From Cladophialophora immunda (lineage: Eukaryota > Ascomycota > Eurotiomycetes > Chaetothyriales > Herpotrichiellaceae), in contig NW_015622542.1 in NCBI RefSeq assembly GCF_000835495.1, positions 5,540,485 to 5,604,484 of the forward strand: a stretch of 64,000 nucleotides of DNA. The letters run 5' to 3'. The number at the start of each line of letters is the position of its first letter. The stretch's first letter is position 1. A program made the position numbers and the translations under genes. Positions 21,396-32,928 of this stretch are shown here, piece after piece. The notes below the pieces were generated by a model. The model made no database searches. It was not told where the DNA came from and saw only the letters and a program-made list of their open reading frames with translations.

Positions 21396-24300
21396 ATGGC
21401 CGGCCCTGAAGAGAACAGCTTAGGCTTTCGCGGATGGCTTCGAGCTGCGGTTTCGCGAAGCAGGTCGCCGTCACCGTCGCCACCCCAACCATCAGCCCGC
21501 CGACCACCGCGGGATTCCCCAGCGCCAAGTTCAAGACCGCCCGGAAGCTTGCCAGCACCTAAACGTGACCTTTGGAAGGAAGCTTTCGAGGGGGCCAACG
21601 GCAAAGCTAAAGAATGGGTGGTTAAACATGGTTACGGCACCTCGAATACAAAACCGGCATCGGAACATATTCAAGACGTAGTGGCCATGGTCAAACAGCT
21701 GGAGTCAAGCTGCGATGACAAGAGCTGGAAGATCAAAGTTGGCAGCCAGCAGATCGTGTTCCGAGAATATGTGGCCGACGTTGTCAATTTTCTGACATCG
21801 GCTGGGGACGTGGCCATGGCCTTCGCTCCACCACAGGCTAGCGCTCCATGGGGAGTCGTAAAGGGTGTCTTGCAAGTAAGTAACCGCTGGAGGCTGATCA
21901 GTGGTCATCCAGGCTTTAAACTGAAAATGAGAGTATAGACGTCTGTGAAAGGAGCAGAGCAAGTCTGCGCCATCCTCGGGACCGTCGAGAGGGTTGTGCG
22001 CATTATACGTCGAGGAAACGTGTACGAGGTCTTGTATAGCGCAGAAAATGCACAAAAAGAAGCAGTGACAAACATGCAGGATGCCTTGCTTGACTTGTAT
22101 GCTGCTTCAATTGAATTGTTAGCCGAGGCAGACTACTTGTTCAGCGAGGGAACCGCAAGGCAAACGCTGCATGCAATACTCAACCCAAACAAAGCGCAAG
22201 GCCTGGTCGAAAACTTGGTGAAGATGGAAGACCGGCTTGCTCTGGAGGTCCAGGCCTGCGAAGCTACGCGAAGTGCCAAGGCCAGTACCGGATTGTCAGA
22301 AGCAGTCGAGAAGATGCAGGATTTCCTCCGCAAGATGAATTCACCGCTCACACGCGTGGATAACACGGTGGCGGTGCTACTGAAGAAAATTGAGAAGGCC
22401 GAACGGGAGCAGCTTTTTGACGACATCAGTCAGGAACCCTTCGGTAAGGTGCATGAAAAAGTGAGTGAAACAAGACTCGCCAATACGGGGGATTGGCTGT
22501 TGAAGCATGACCGTTTTCGCGAATGGGAACGGTTGCCCTATGCTTCCACAGTAATGCGGCTCCAAGGGAAAGGTATGCCCATCCAATTTGACCTCGCCCC
22601 TTGACACGACTCTAGTAAACAGCGTGCTTACGCCTACTAGTGGGGTCGGGAAAGACGTACCTTACAGACTATGTCGAAAACGACATTGCGAGCTCTGAAA
22701 GGTTTGCATACTTCTACTGCAAGCGAACAGGCGCGGTCAACATGGACCCCATGATTATCCTTAGAAGCATTGTTCGCCAGTTGTACTGGGAAGACAGTAC
22801 CTCTGAAGGAGTTTCAGCGAAGCTTGTCCAGCAGTGTGACAAGGCTAAGAAGAAAGGAACCAAAGACTTAAGCTATGCAGCATGCACGGAACTGATTTTG
22901 GATTCGATGGACCAGCATACGAGGACGATCATTATTCTGGACGCATTGGACGAATGCGACAGCTCCGAACACAATCTAGCAGAAGTTTTCATTGATCTCA
23001 TGAACCGGTCAACAAAGCCTGTCAAGATTTTTGTATCCAGTCGACCACGAGATACCGCGAACTCGTCTGAGGGCGGTTCGATGATTACCATTGAGGCCGA
23101 GGAAAACAAAGTCGATATCGAAAAATATCTGGAGGAAAACCTATATTCCGGCGACTGGTACAAGGATCGTTCACGAGATCTGCAATTGGAAATTTACGAG
23201 GTGTTCAAGCTTCGCAGCCAGGGAATGTAAGATTGAAAATTCAATCCAAGCTTTGGGGTTGCTAATAATGAAAGGTTTCGATGGGTCGACTTGCAAGTCA
23301 AAGCCCTAAAAAGGTGTATCACAGACGAAGCAACTCGGAAGAAGCTCACTGAAATGCCGAAAGATCTGACTGAAGCGTACGACCAACTCTACAACAGCGT
23401 GAAAGAACGCGACAGCAACGATGTCGCGCTTGCCGATCGTGCCCTTAAATGGGTGATGTGCTCCTACCAGCCACTGCCGGTCGACACGCTCCTGGAGGCC
23501 ATTCGACTCACGCCGCAGGGAGGAGGCTTCTCCCAAGCTAGGAAACAGACCAAAGAGAATCTCTTGGCTCTTTGCCAGGATTTTCTAGTTATTGACACCC
23601 GGCGCGGTGTATGGGAGTTCCCGCATCTATCGGTCGCCGAATATCTCGAAGACAAAGTCTGGCCGATGAGAGCCGCAGACTTGCTCGTCGCGCAGGCTTC
23701 ACTCCATATTGTCTTTGTGACCTTCTCCGGCGTCGATCCTGTCGTTACAATGGATCGATCAGAGTATGATCCAGACATATTGGGCGAGGAGTACGCGCCC
23801 CAGCCCATCGATATTCAGAATGCGGCCACTCTAAAAGATCCGCTCCAGATATACGCTTTTCATCACTGGCCCCTACACGTCAGGCGGTATGAAGAAGCAT
23901 CAAACTCGGCCGATGCAATCAGTCCGGAGCTGTGTCAACTTCTCAAAGCTTTGCTCGGATCTCCAGCAAAGACCAGCTTACCATACCAACGGTGGATCAA
24001 GTACTGTAGCCGAATGCGTTTTGCTTGGGAGTGGCCGAAATGGCCACCCACCTCTGTCTTCAACGTTATGGACATCGACCATCTGTTCCCATCAGAGAAC
24101 GCCCTCCTCATCATGTGTGCCTTCAAATTCTATGCAACTTTACAGGATTGGTGGCAGGGAGAGGACATCAGCACGGCAGCACCCATCTGGTCCGACTCCG
24201 GACTGAATCCTTTGGCTCTGGCGGCCATGGCAGGCTCCGTCCCAATCTGCGAGCACTTATCCGGAAAGGTTGACGTCAACTTTCCGCTTGCGACTTTTCG

Positions 24301-25291
24301 CCACGGAAGTGTGCTTGTGACAGCCATATCCTGGGGTCAATTCGAAGTTGCGAGGCATCTCATTACCAAGGCAGGAGCGGCAGTGAACGACATAGTTACG
24401 GGAGACTATGGAACCGCCCTCGCAGCCGCCGTTAACGCCGGTTCCCTCGAGTTTGTGAAGTGGCTTGTGGAAGAAGCATGTGCGAAAGTTGATGTCCAAA
24501 ATGTTGGGTCCGCCGGGAGCGCCCTCGCCGAGGCTGCGCTTCAAGACAAGAAGAGTGTCGCCGAGTACCTAGTGGAAAAGGGCGCAGATGTGAACGCTAG
24601 ATTGGACAGCCAGTTCGGCAGTCCTCTCGCCGCCGCTTCTTGGGGCAGCTTTCGAGGACTCGAGGTGACACAATTCCTTATCGATAAAGGAGCGGACGTC
24701 GACTTGCAGTTGACATCTGGCAAGTATGGTAGTGCGCTTGCGGTCGCAGCATACTGGGGAAAGTATGATGCCATGGAGATGCTCCTAGAAAGAGGCGCGA
24801 ATGTCGACCTCCTTCTACAAGGTGGCATCTACGGCAGCGCATTGGCCGCTGCCGCGGGCGGCGTCAAAGATGTTGAGTCCACGAGGCGTCTGCTCGGCTA
24901 CGGTGCAGATTTGAATTTGGAGTTGAAGTCCGGGATATTCGGCAGCGCCCTCATCTCCGCCTTGTGCGTCCCCAACCTCATGCCCGTGGTGGATGTTCTG
25001 CTCAACGCAGGAGCATCCATGACCCAGATCTACCAGGCCGGTGAGTACGGTAGCGGCCTGGCTGCCGCTGCGTTCTGGGGCCAAACTGAGCTTGTGCAAC
25101 GCACGGTCAAGAAGATCGGGCGGGATCACGCTGTCGAAACACTTCGTCGAAGCCGGCATCCACAATTTACGCCGTTCGGGGGGCCTTCTTCGCACGACCG
25201 CCTAGGAACCGTCGCCTATCTGATGGCAGACTTGCGACTGGACCTTGACATAATCGATCAAATCGGTCTTGAGAGGCCCTTTATAGAATGA
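21396..25291 (+). CDS. NACHT-ankyrin NLR-like (STAND) protein, 4 exons
   Basis: The product of about 1240 residues has the layout of fungal NLR-like receptors used in non-self recognition. Exon 1 has a Ser/Pro/Arg-rich lead and then the helical N-terminal domain common in front of fungal NACHT modules (WKIKVGSQQIVFREYVADVV, then APPQASAPWGVVKGVLQ). Exon 2 completes it. Exon 3 opens at the P-loop GKVGSGKTYL and holds Walker B TIIILDALDECD and the sensor IFVSSRPR. Exon 4 carries FRWVDLQVKALK, the winged-helix-like region (LPKDLTEAYDQLY-type and WEFPHLSVAEYLE) and about nine or ten ankyrin units from about 24180. Introns at about 21873-21940, 22574-22641 and 23229-23275 have good signals and all keep frame. 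No lesion is seen. Cytosolic location is expected. Confidence 0.88.
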
Positions 25292-27102
25292 CAAGCCTCG
25301 CCTACGCACGGTAGAGGTGGCATTTCAGCAAGAGCCGTTCAGATTTTTTTTCCCTCCATATCAATGACAAAAATGAAATCGTCCTCCGTTCACACCACCC
25401 AGGTGGACGTAATGGTTTGTTATCCAATCGTAAGATTCAGCAGTCTTCGAGTAGCCGTCAAAATTAAACCAGTCCTGAGTGATGGTTTTATGTTCATCAT
25501 GCCAATGTTCGTGGGCGCGAATAGCTACTCGCTTTGGCATATTATTAGGAACTGATGTTGCAGCCATGTTCGAGGAGATAGAAGAAGAGCAATGGTGAGG
25601 AAAACAAAACAATGCGCATTTATGCCAAGCTAATGTCACGTGCGGCAACAGCCGCCATCAGGAAATCTTAAATGGAACTTAAAATGACACGAGCTGGAGG
25701 GATTGAGGCGAGCGAGGGCAGCGACGAGGGGTTCCTTCTCAATATATTTCTTTTGGCCCTGGAAGCAAGAAGTCAAGGGTGGTGCCGTCTTCTTAGGCAA
25801 GTCAAGACTCGAAATATTACGGAAACCGAGTATGCCGCTTTTGAACACATCTGAGCGAGCCCATGACATGACTGGACCAGTCCACGGCTACGGTGGCAGA
25901 CTCGACGATGCACCCGACGTACCAATCAGAGACGACCAAGTCGATTTCCACCTGGCGAGCTGGGTCGCCCTCACCACGCCCCGGGGCCCAGCGTTCCAGC
26001 GCTCCGAGGGGTGAGCACAGGGCGTCATCACCCTACTTGTACAGGTAGTTCTGGAAGAAGGGAGCGCTGGCCGTCAATTTACCTCGGCTTAGCATGCCGT
26101 CTGCTCCAAAGCACGAGAAGTTCATTCTCTCAGATAGTGATCACTACCCATCTACCTTGGTGAAAGCTCCCGGCGCATACATTCTCCCCGTGGAACACAG
26201 TCTGATGGTGAGGCACTGACTGCAAGGCAGGCACATCGACAACTTCCATGCCCAACAGTCGCACCAGACTCCGCAAACTAGCGGTCCGCTTTTGTGACGG
26301 GCCGTCTCTACCATGTCCTCCGATGAACTGACCGACAAGGAAGCTACAATTCTCGCGACGAGAGGTCTTGCACGCAAGAAATGTACTCGACTACCGTACA
26401 TGCGAAGTCCTGGGACCCACCGTAGCTACCGCGGGGAGCCCTCACACAGAGGACAAAGAGAACACCATCGCCTCGCTGACGCGGGGAGGATAAGGCGTTT
26501 GTGAAGGCCCATCCAACACTACACCTGGTATACTGCCCTGGTTAATCCGGACCTTCACAGCATCGCCGACTAGCTTGAGGGTCATCAATCGGAAGATTCC
26601 GAGCTACTCCAAAGCTTTGCGACGGCCACACTAGCGATGTTTTCTCAGAAAGGGAGTTCTTCGCAACCCATCTGCTCATCCGCGGTCTTGAGACGGGGCA
26701 ATGGTCAGTGTGACTCAATAACTTCCGAGAGTAATGGAGCGGCGGCGACTTCATCACCCTGCCACAACTCTAGCTCTAGACGATGTTTCTCAGGGTTCTC
26801 TCGATAACATCTACGAACTTAGTAATCTGGAAGGTCAACACCTACTGTAACTTACCCGTGTCTCTGAACTTCATTTGCCGATTTACCCTCTACACGAAGT
26901 TTGCGGGCAGAGAGGATGCAGCGCGGTATCGAAAGAGCAGGGAAGCACGAATGATTGAGCTGTTGTACGGCATACGGCGCACCGCGTATACTCTGGGAAG
27001 CCCTACATATAGCCTCTACATATTTCCTGCTAACTTGCGTCCCTCCCTTTGTATTGCATCGCATCCTTCGCCTTCTCTAAAGCCGCAAAGGTGCCGTGGA
27101 TC
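25292..27102. other. 1.8-kb gene-poor interval
   Basis: I see no gene here. Short open frames on both strands (for example 25703-26014 plus and 26144-26401 minus) show no family resemblance and no consistent splice pattern. Confidence 0.5.
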
Positions 27103-27831
27103 TCAGGCCCCTTTGCTGGCCAGCTCTTGCTCCACCGCATCGGCCATCTCACCCAGCGTGACGAACTTCCAGTCATAAATCTGTTCATCTCGGTTGCCCA
27201 TGGTCCCCCTCCGCTCGATCCACACCGACTTGATGCCCATCTCTCGCGCGGGATGGTGGTCGTGGAACTGGCTCTGGGCAGTCTGGAGGACCTCATTCTT
27301 CTCCACGCCGAACTCGGTCTTGACTGTCTTGAGCATGTACTCGAAGTTGCGGAGGTCGGGCTTGTAGGAACCGACGTCCTGGGCCGTGATGATCCTGTCG
27401 AAGCGCACCCCTCCAAGCGGGCCGGCGTTGGTGGCCTTGAAGCTCTCCCGGTCCACGTTCGAGAGCACCACCAGTTTGTAGTACTTAGACAGCCGCTTGA
27501 GGGCATCAACCGTGTCGGGAAACGCGGGCCACCTGCCCACGGATTGCCCGAACGCCTCGGACTCTTGGGCGGACGGCGCTCCGACGCCGACTCGTGCAGC
27601 GAACTGCGGGTAGATGGAGGCCAGCAGTTGCGAATACGGCATGTCGGGAGTCTTGGTTTGCTGCTCTTTCTCCAGCTCGTGGTACAGCTCGAGCGTCTGG
27701 TCACGCGTAAGCTGTTTCGCTTCACTCAGCGAATTCAAGCCCGCGAGGATGCCTGTCTCCCAGTCGATCAAGGTTCCGTACACATCGAAGCACAGCAGGC
27801 GGAAATCCGTGAGCTTGGCCATGGATGGCAA
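27103..27831 (-). CDS. Haloacid dehalogenase, type II (HAD superfamily hydrolase)
   Basis: This is a single-exon frame of 242 codons. HAD motif I is LLCFDVYGTLIDWETG (Asp nucleophile), motif II is LVVLSNVDRE (Ser), and motif III centres on the Lys of DVGSYKPDLRNFEYML. The usual NDHDPAKAMG-like region appears as SQFHDHHPAREMGIKSVWIE. Length and spacing are those of L-2-haloacid dehalogenase-like proteins, which hydrolyse small haloacids or, more often in fungi, unknown phosphorylated or halogenated small molecules in the cytosol. Translation may begin at MPSMAKL (27831) or at the second Met (27822). Neighbours give no functional hint. Confidence 0.9.
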   Translation of the reverse strand: MPSMAKLTDFRLLCFDVYGTLIDWETGILAGLNSLSEAKQLTRDQTLELYHELEKEQQTKTPDMPYSQLLASIYPQFAARVGVGAPSAQESEAFGQSVGRWPAFPDTVDALKRLSKYYKLVVLSNVDRESFKATNAGPLGGVRFDRIITAQDVGSYKPDLRNFEYMLKTVKTEFGVEKNEVLQTAQSQFHDHHPAREMGIKSVWIERRGTMGNRDEQIYDWKFVTLGEMADAVEQELASKGA

Positions 27832-28317
27832 TCAATTCTGCTGCGAACCTGTATCTGCGTATTCGCTTTGCTCGGGTGCTGTGCACGATTGAGAAAAGAC
27901 TGTTGCCGATGCAGACTCGCTCTTAAGTATTCCACAAATGCAATCTATTGGTAAAATCTCAATGGGAAAAATCGAAGCTTCTGCGCCCTTTGATGATCTG
28001 CGAGCGACCGGAAGGTGGAACCGGATCCAAGAACCAGAATCTCTGTCTTCTCCGCCGCCCCTGAAGCCTCGAGCCTCGAGCTTCGATGGCCATAGCAGCC
28101 AACGCCCTTGACCGACATGCGGATTGTGCGGTTAGACGCGGCTGGGGAAGGGTGCCTAGGTACGTCGCCCTCTGTACCCGAGATAACACACGACAGTCTG
28201 TCGCTCAAAGCAAGGAATCACCAATCTAACTCGTCAAAGCTACGGCAGCGAACTGCCAGAGATCTAACAGGTTGCTGAGCTATTACAAATGCCTACGCCC
28301 TTTGCTTGTATAGTGAT
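27832..28317. other. Intergenic, nothing recognised
   Basis: This is the HAD gene promoter side and the TatD 3' flank. It contains a CGAGCCTCGAGC tract at 28070-28081 but no gene. Confidence 0.5.
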
Positions 28318-29355
28318 CTATATTCTTCCATCTTGATCTTTTGCCGCCCCAAGTCCGAACATTGTGACGCTGTTTCTCCACGCAGCATCAACAACCTCTG
28401 TCAACGAAACGCCTTTAACGCCAGCGACAACTCGTGCAACTCTCTCAATGACGCAACTCTCGTTCCGCCCTTTCACCATATCCCCCTTGACGAACTTGCT
28501 TGGCTTCCGACTGGGTGGCAGAGGCGGAGCATCCTTCAGATAGTCTGCTGCAGGGCCAGCGGCTGGGATCTCGCACCAGGGAGCGTCCGTCTCGAGTTGT
28601 AGTCGGTCCAGAGGAATCGCCCGCACCATCTCGAGCTGAGCTTCAGCTCTGAAACTCACTCCATTGACACTGACGTCAAACCCCAGCTCCACGAGGCCGA
28701 GCATCTCTTCGTTTGTGCCGGCGAACGAATGCACCACGCCTCTCCTGGGCAGCCTCGGGAGAAAAGGTCTGACGATGTCGACAAAGTCGTCGTAAGAGTC
28801 CCGGACGTGGAGGAACAGGGGCAGGTCGAACGCGGTGGCGAGTTCCAACTGCTCGACAAAGGCCCTTCGCTGGACTCCCTTGGCCGCCCGATCCAGGTAG
28901 AAGTAATCCAGCCCGATCTCGCCAAAGGCGACAAGAGGCCCCTCGCCGACGCTCTGGCCCAAGAGCGATCTGCCCAGGCTGCTGAGTTCCTCGAGGCTGC
29001 TTGTTCCGTCATACAGCTCCGAGGCGTGGTACGGATGCACCCCCAGAGTCATGTAGCACGTGCCGGGGAATCTGTGGCAGACCGCGAGGTTCTGGTGCGC
29101 GCCCTTCAAGCTCATCGTGGTCAACACGACCTTTGCACACCCGGCTGCCTCTGCCCGCTCCAAGACCTGCTCGAAGTCCTCGTCATGCTGCTTCTTGCCT
29201 CGGTAGATGCCCTGGAATTCGTTCGCCGTGTATGTCACTGCGATCTCATTTCGAGGTCGTTAGTTGCGTCCTTGAGCTGGGGTGGCTATCCTTACATCTG
29301 CAAAGCGGTACCCTGGAGTCTGTCGAGAGACGGTCCGAGTTCGCTCCTGATCCAT
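28318..29355 (-). CDS. TatD-family metal-dependent deoxyribonuclease, 2 exons
   Basis: This is a TIM-barrel nuclease of the TatD/Tat-D type, expected to bind two divalent metals. Exon 1 (start 29355) reads MDQERTRTVSRQTPGYRFAD. An intron starting GTAAGG and ending AAATGAG (about 29240-29295) joins it to IAVTYTANEFQGIYRGKKQH. Metal and catalytic signatures follow: VAFGEIGLDYFY, LPLFLHVRDSYDDF, RRGVVHSFAGTNEEM and LQLETDAPWCEIP. The ending covers the usual C-terminal helices (GVKGVSLTEVVDAAWRNSVT). Total length is about 327 residues, normal for eukaryotic TatD homologues acting in DNA turnover or apoptosis-like degradation. Splicing to ATC rather than to the later CAG is required to keep frame. 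Confidence 0.9.
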
Positions 29356-29986
29356 ATTGACAGGTCGAAAGAATGTAAGAGAAAGGTCGTCCGGGGAACT
29401 ACGCGGGTGAGAACCTCGCGGGTGAGAACCTCGGACTGGCAAATGGCAATGCAAGACCTTGAGATCGCTTTATGTGTCTAAAATCCATACAGAACTTTGC
29501 TATGACACGCCGCCTTTGGTACCCGGATGTAATGAGTCTCGGGGCATTGTGTCTGAAGTTATCGCTGAGCTGTTGCACTGTCCACTGTCGGTGTATCCAG
29601 ATGGGAAAATTTGGCGGCAATAGCTCCAAGGGCGTGAATCTCCGGCCATTGCTCCGCACCAGGCTGATCAACAACTTTATCAATTAGCTAGGCAGCCCGC
29701 TAAAGGATCCTGACCTCTCTACTTGCAGGCGCGAGGAGGTGCTGCATGTGAGCCAGGGAACGCAGCTCAGTACAGAACACCCCTGAGGTCAGGAGTAGAC
29801 CGGGGTCATTGAGGCATTACTAGCTGAATGATTATATTGATATACTCGTCCGGGAAGTGTCCAGAGTGTGGTCGAAACAGTCCGTCCTTCGCAATTTTGC
29901 TTGGCCGTGGCCGCTCACTGTTCTACCTGCTGAAGCATTCGTTTGTCACTCTGCTTGTTCCTCCCAAAGTAACGACTGTCGATATT
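29356..29986. other. Intergenic with a duplicated 15-mer
   Basis: This is the TatD promoter side. CGCGGGTGAGAACCT is directly repeated at 29402-29416 and 29417-29431. Nothing else is recognised. Confidence 0.55.
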
Positions 29987-32232
29987 TCATTGTGTCAGGG
30001 TCGCTTCATTGCTGCCCCCTCCCAACCAGCCATCGTACAAGAATTCGTCAAAGATCGGCCACTGAAAGTCTTGGAATACCGTGTCTGGTGACCATCCGAT
30101 CCCCATCATCATGTTGACCGAGTCTGTGGCGGGGGAGCTCCAGACAACAGGTTTAGCGGTGGAGGTTGCTTTTTCATCTTTCACACTGGTCAGTGTTATG
30201 GCCTTCAAGAGCAGTGATGGGTATGCAATATACCTTCGACTCCCTCGTACGGGTTTGGCTGTCCTCCAAACTCTTGTCGCCACAGCCAGAAACAATCAAA
30301 GGTCACGCTGACCCCGAGCCTGTTTCGACAGCGGAGCCAGAGACTGTCGGGAGTGCCATCGGGTTGTTTGATCACCACTTTACTAGTCCACAGCTGTGAC
30401 AAGATCATCGTCGCCCGTGCCGATATGTCGTCCGACCTCACGCTCTGTCTCTTGTTCAGATTTATGGCCGAGAAATAACACTTTTGTCCACGTTTCAAGT
30501 CCAGCGCTTCGCGCACATGTGACTTTCCAACGCGCAGGATAATGAAAGCGGCGAGGTTCCAATTCATGTTGACGTTCGTTGAGCCATACTCTGCCATTCC
30601 TTGCTCCCGGTCCAGTTCTGAAGCGAGCTCAATCACGGCACACGCATCGGTGTACATTTTAACGAGGTGGCTTTGTCCAATGGTCGATGATGGCGCTATC
30701 AAGTGGCAGGCCGAGACTTGCAACTCGGCGATCCGCAGCATGAGTTGATCTAAACAATTTTAGCAGAGTCCTGCGGTGAAGAAGCTACAGACCTTGTTTG
30801 GTAGGACATTCTGTGCTTAAAGCAGCTAGCTTTGATAGACAACCATCGATGGTAGGCCCGAGCATCATGTTGCGCTCATCTGGCCTTTTTGACAAGGCAT
30901 CCCGGTCGATTTGCAAAATGCCTTCGCTTAGCATATGATTTAACTTCCTTTGAAACCGTACTGTGGGAGATAGTGTGGCAAGCGGATTTTCTTTGTAGCC
31001 CTCGTGGCTATAAGTGTCTGTTAATACCAGGGGCGGAAGGCCTCGCGAATTGTTGACTCTTGGGAGAAGTCGTTAGCCCTGGCCCAGAATACTGTCTATT
31101 GGCTCCTTCTCACCTTTGGCAGGTATATAGACACATCGACCATAACCTGGTTCTGAAGCTCCTCTGTTGACTATCATATTTGAGTGGCACTCGTGTAAAA
31201 TCCTGAACTGAACCATATACATGAAGCCCGACGTTTGTTGCGAGCTGTATCATTGCCCCCGCTAGCTGTGGGGTTACGTCTTTCTGTAACGTGTCGATAG
31301 GCATCTGCCAGGTACAGAGAAGTACAAGAGCTTGAATCGTTGGTAAAACTCTTTCAAGGGAGAAGATTGCGGCCTTTGCCAGTTCCAAAACCTTCGGAGC
31401 AAGAAGAAGGATTAAGGTAGGATCCTTCGAGTACCTTCGTGAGCCGATGGCGAGTATAGTCCAGAAGAGAAACGGGGAAGCCCCATAACAGTCATTCGGT
31501 TGCAGTTTCTGGTCGAAAATTGGGAGGTAGGGTAAATTCTTCTCGAAAAACCTAGGTGTCCTGTAAGTGTGCAGGAAGCCTTACGGTAAATTGAGCCGGC
31601 TACTCACAATCCGAAGCATTCGTCGATGTCTTGCGCGTCGACAAGAACATCTTGGACAGTCTGTGGCCGGGTGGTCGAGCATTGGGTATTGGCTTGTAGG
31701 ACGTTTCCATGGCTTGGATCTGGCGCTGGGGGTGCGGAAACATTTGTTGAAGTGCCCAGCGACCGAGGGCTGAAACTCACAACTTGGGGCGTCGCATATG
31801 CTCCTGTCGGCGTTGGTGCGGCTGGCAGGCCTAGGAAATTCCCGAAAGTAGATAGATTGTTCACGGATTGAGACTGACTCTTCTGTTCAGGCGTACCGGT
31901 CCCGACTTGTTTCTTCAGCTGATCTAGCTCGGCTTGCAGTTCGGTCTTGCTGTTCGACAAAATCAGCACCAGCTGCATCTCCCCGAGCGCTGCACGCACG
32001 TGCGCCGTTTCACTCGTTTAAAGTTCTTGGAGACGACACAATCCAATTTAAACCGTTGGCACCGCGAGCATGGCTGAGAGTAGTCTTTGGACGCATCGCA
32101 TCGAAGCTAGCTGCAGGTTACTCTCAGACGGTACGTGGGGCAGAGATTGATTAGGCCGCGAACCTTCTGTTGGCGGCATTCCGTGCAGGCTGTTATTCTT
32201 GTGCCTTTGACCTCTTGCGAAGCATTGCTCAT
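29987..32232 (-). CDS. Zn2Cys6 transcription factor with fungal-specific domain, multi-exon
   Basis: Exon 1 starts at 32232 (MSNASQEVKGTRITACTECR). A short intron (about 32110-32163) splits the zinc cluster and joins it to LRCDASKDYSQPCSRCQRFK, giving Cys at about residues 16, 19, 26, 36, 39 and 46. A short coiled-coil-like stretch (NSKTELQAELDQLKKQVG) follows. The fungal-specific transcription factor middle domain appears as IQALVLLCTWQMPIDTLQKD, then MIQLATNVGLHVYG, then FRTRLWSMCLYTCQR. An intron at about 31075-31112 leads to GLPPLVLTDTYSHEGY. The C-terminal half includes LAAFIILRVGKSHVREALDL and RLGVSVTFDCFWLWRQEF. Four or more introns are needed and frame is kept at those I checked. Targets are unknown; it is transcribed divergently from the GatA-like amidase. 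Confidence 0.85.
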
Positions 32233-32928
32233 GGTGTAAAGATGAGCGTCATAAATGGGATGGCGCTTGAAATGGGCTGACAGAAAGCTAAAGCCTCTGC
32301 TACCGTGCCTACCGAGAAGGCAAGCAGAGCCTAAGTCGCAATCATGAATCAGTGGGTCCGGTAATCATTGTAAGGGGCTTCAATAAGGACATGTATCATC
32401 AAAGAATCTCACGACAATTGAACCAAATACGCAGATGGTGGTGCATTGAAGTTCTCGGATATATGGTCGTTGGCGGCATTGCAAAGGCGGGATCGGAGAT
32501 TCTTTGCTCCGAGCCAAGGCATGCCCGTGATTGGCTGTCCATTGAACGAGCTACCACCCGCATTCTTCATCTGCGCCTCGCGTGCGCGATCTTGGAAATA
32601 ACGACTACCTCGTCCATGGTGGCCGCACCCAAGCAGACCGGCATCCTCTTCCTCAATCCGACCTCTGATGCGTATTGGTCGGGGCCACCGTGACTATAGG
32701 GACATCACCCTCAAAGTGCAGGTCCGGGGTATCTTGCGGCGCACTCAGAACTCCAATCATTACGGGAACCCATATATTTCGCTTCACGATCAAATACGGC
32801 TGCAAGATGCCGTCTTCAAGCAGGCGTCCCGGTTGGATAGCTTGCACAAGAGCACAAGAGCCTGGCGGAATTATTGTGAGTCAGATCCATACCACACACA
32901 ACTAGGAAACTAATGCGTGGAAAGACAG
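32233..32928. other. Divergent region between the Zn2Cys6 factor and the amidase
   Basis: It must contain the amidase promoter and its first exon(s). A plausible small exon ends at 32873 before a GTGAGT donor and reads LAQEHKSLAELL; I could not place the initiating ATG. Confidence 0.4.
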
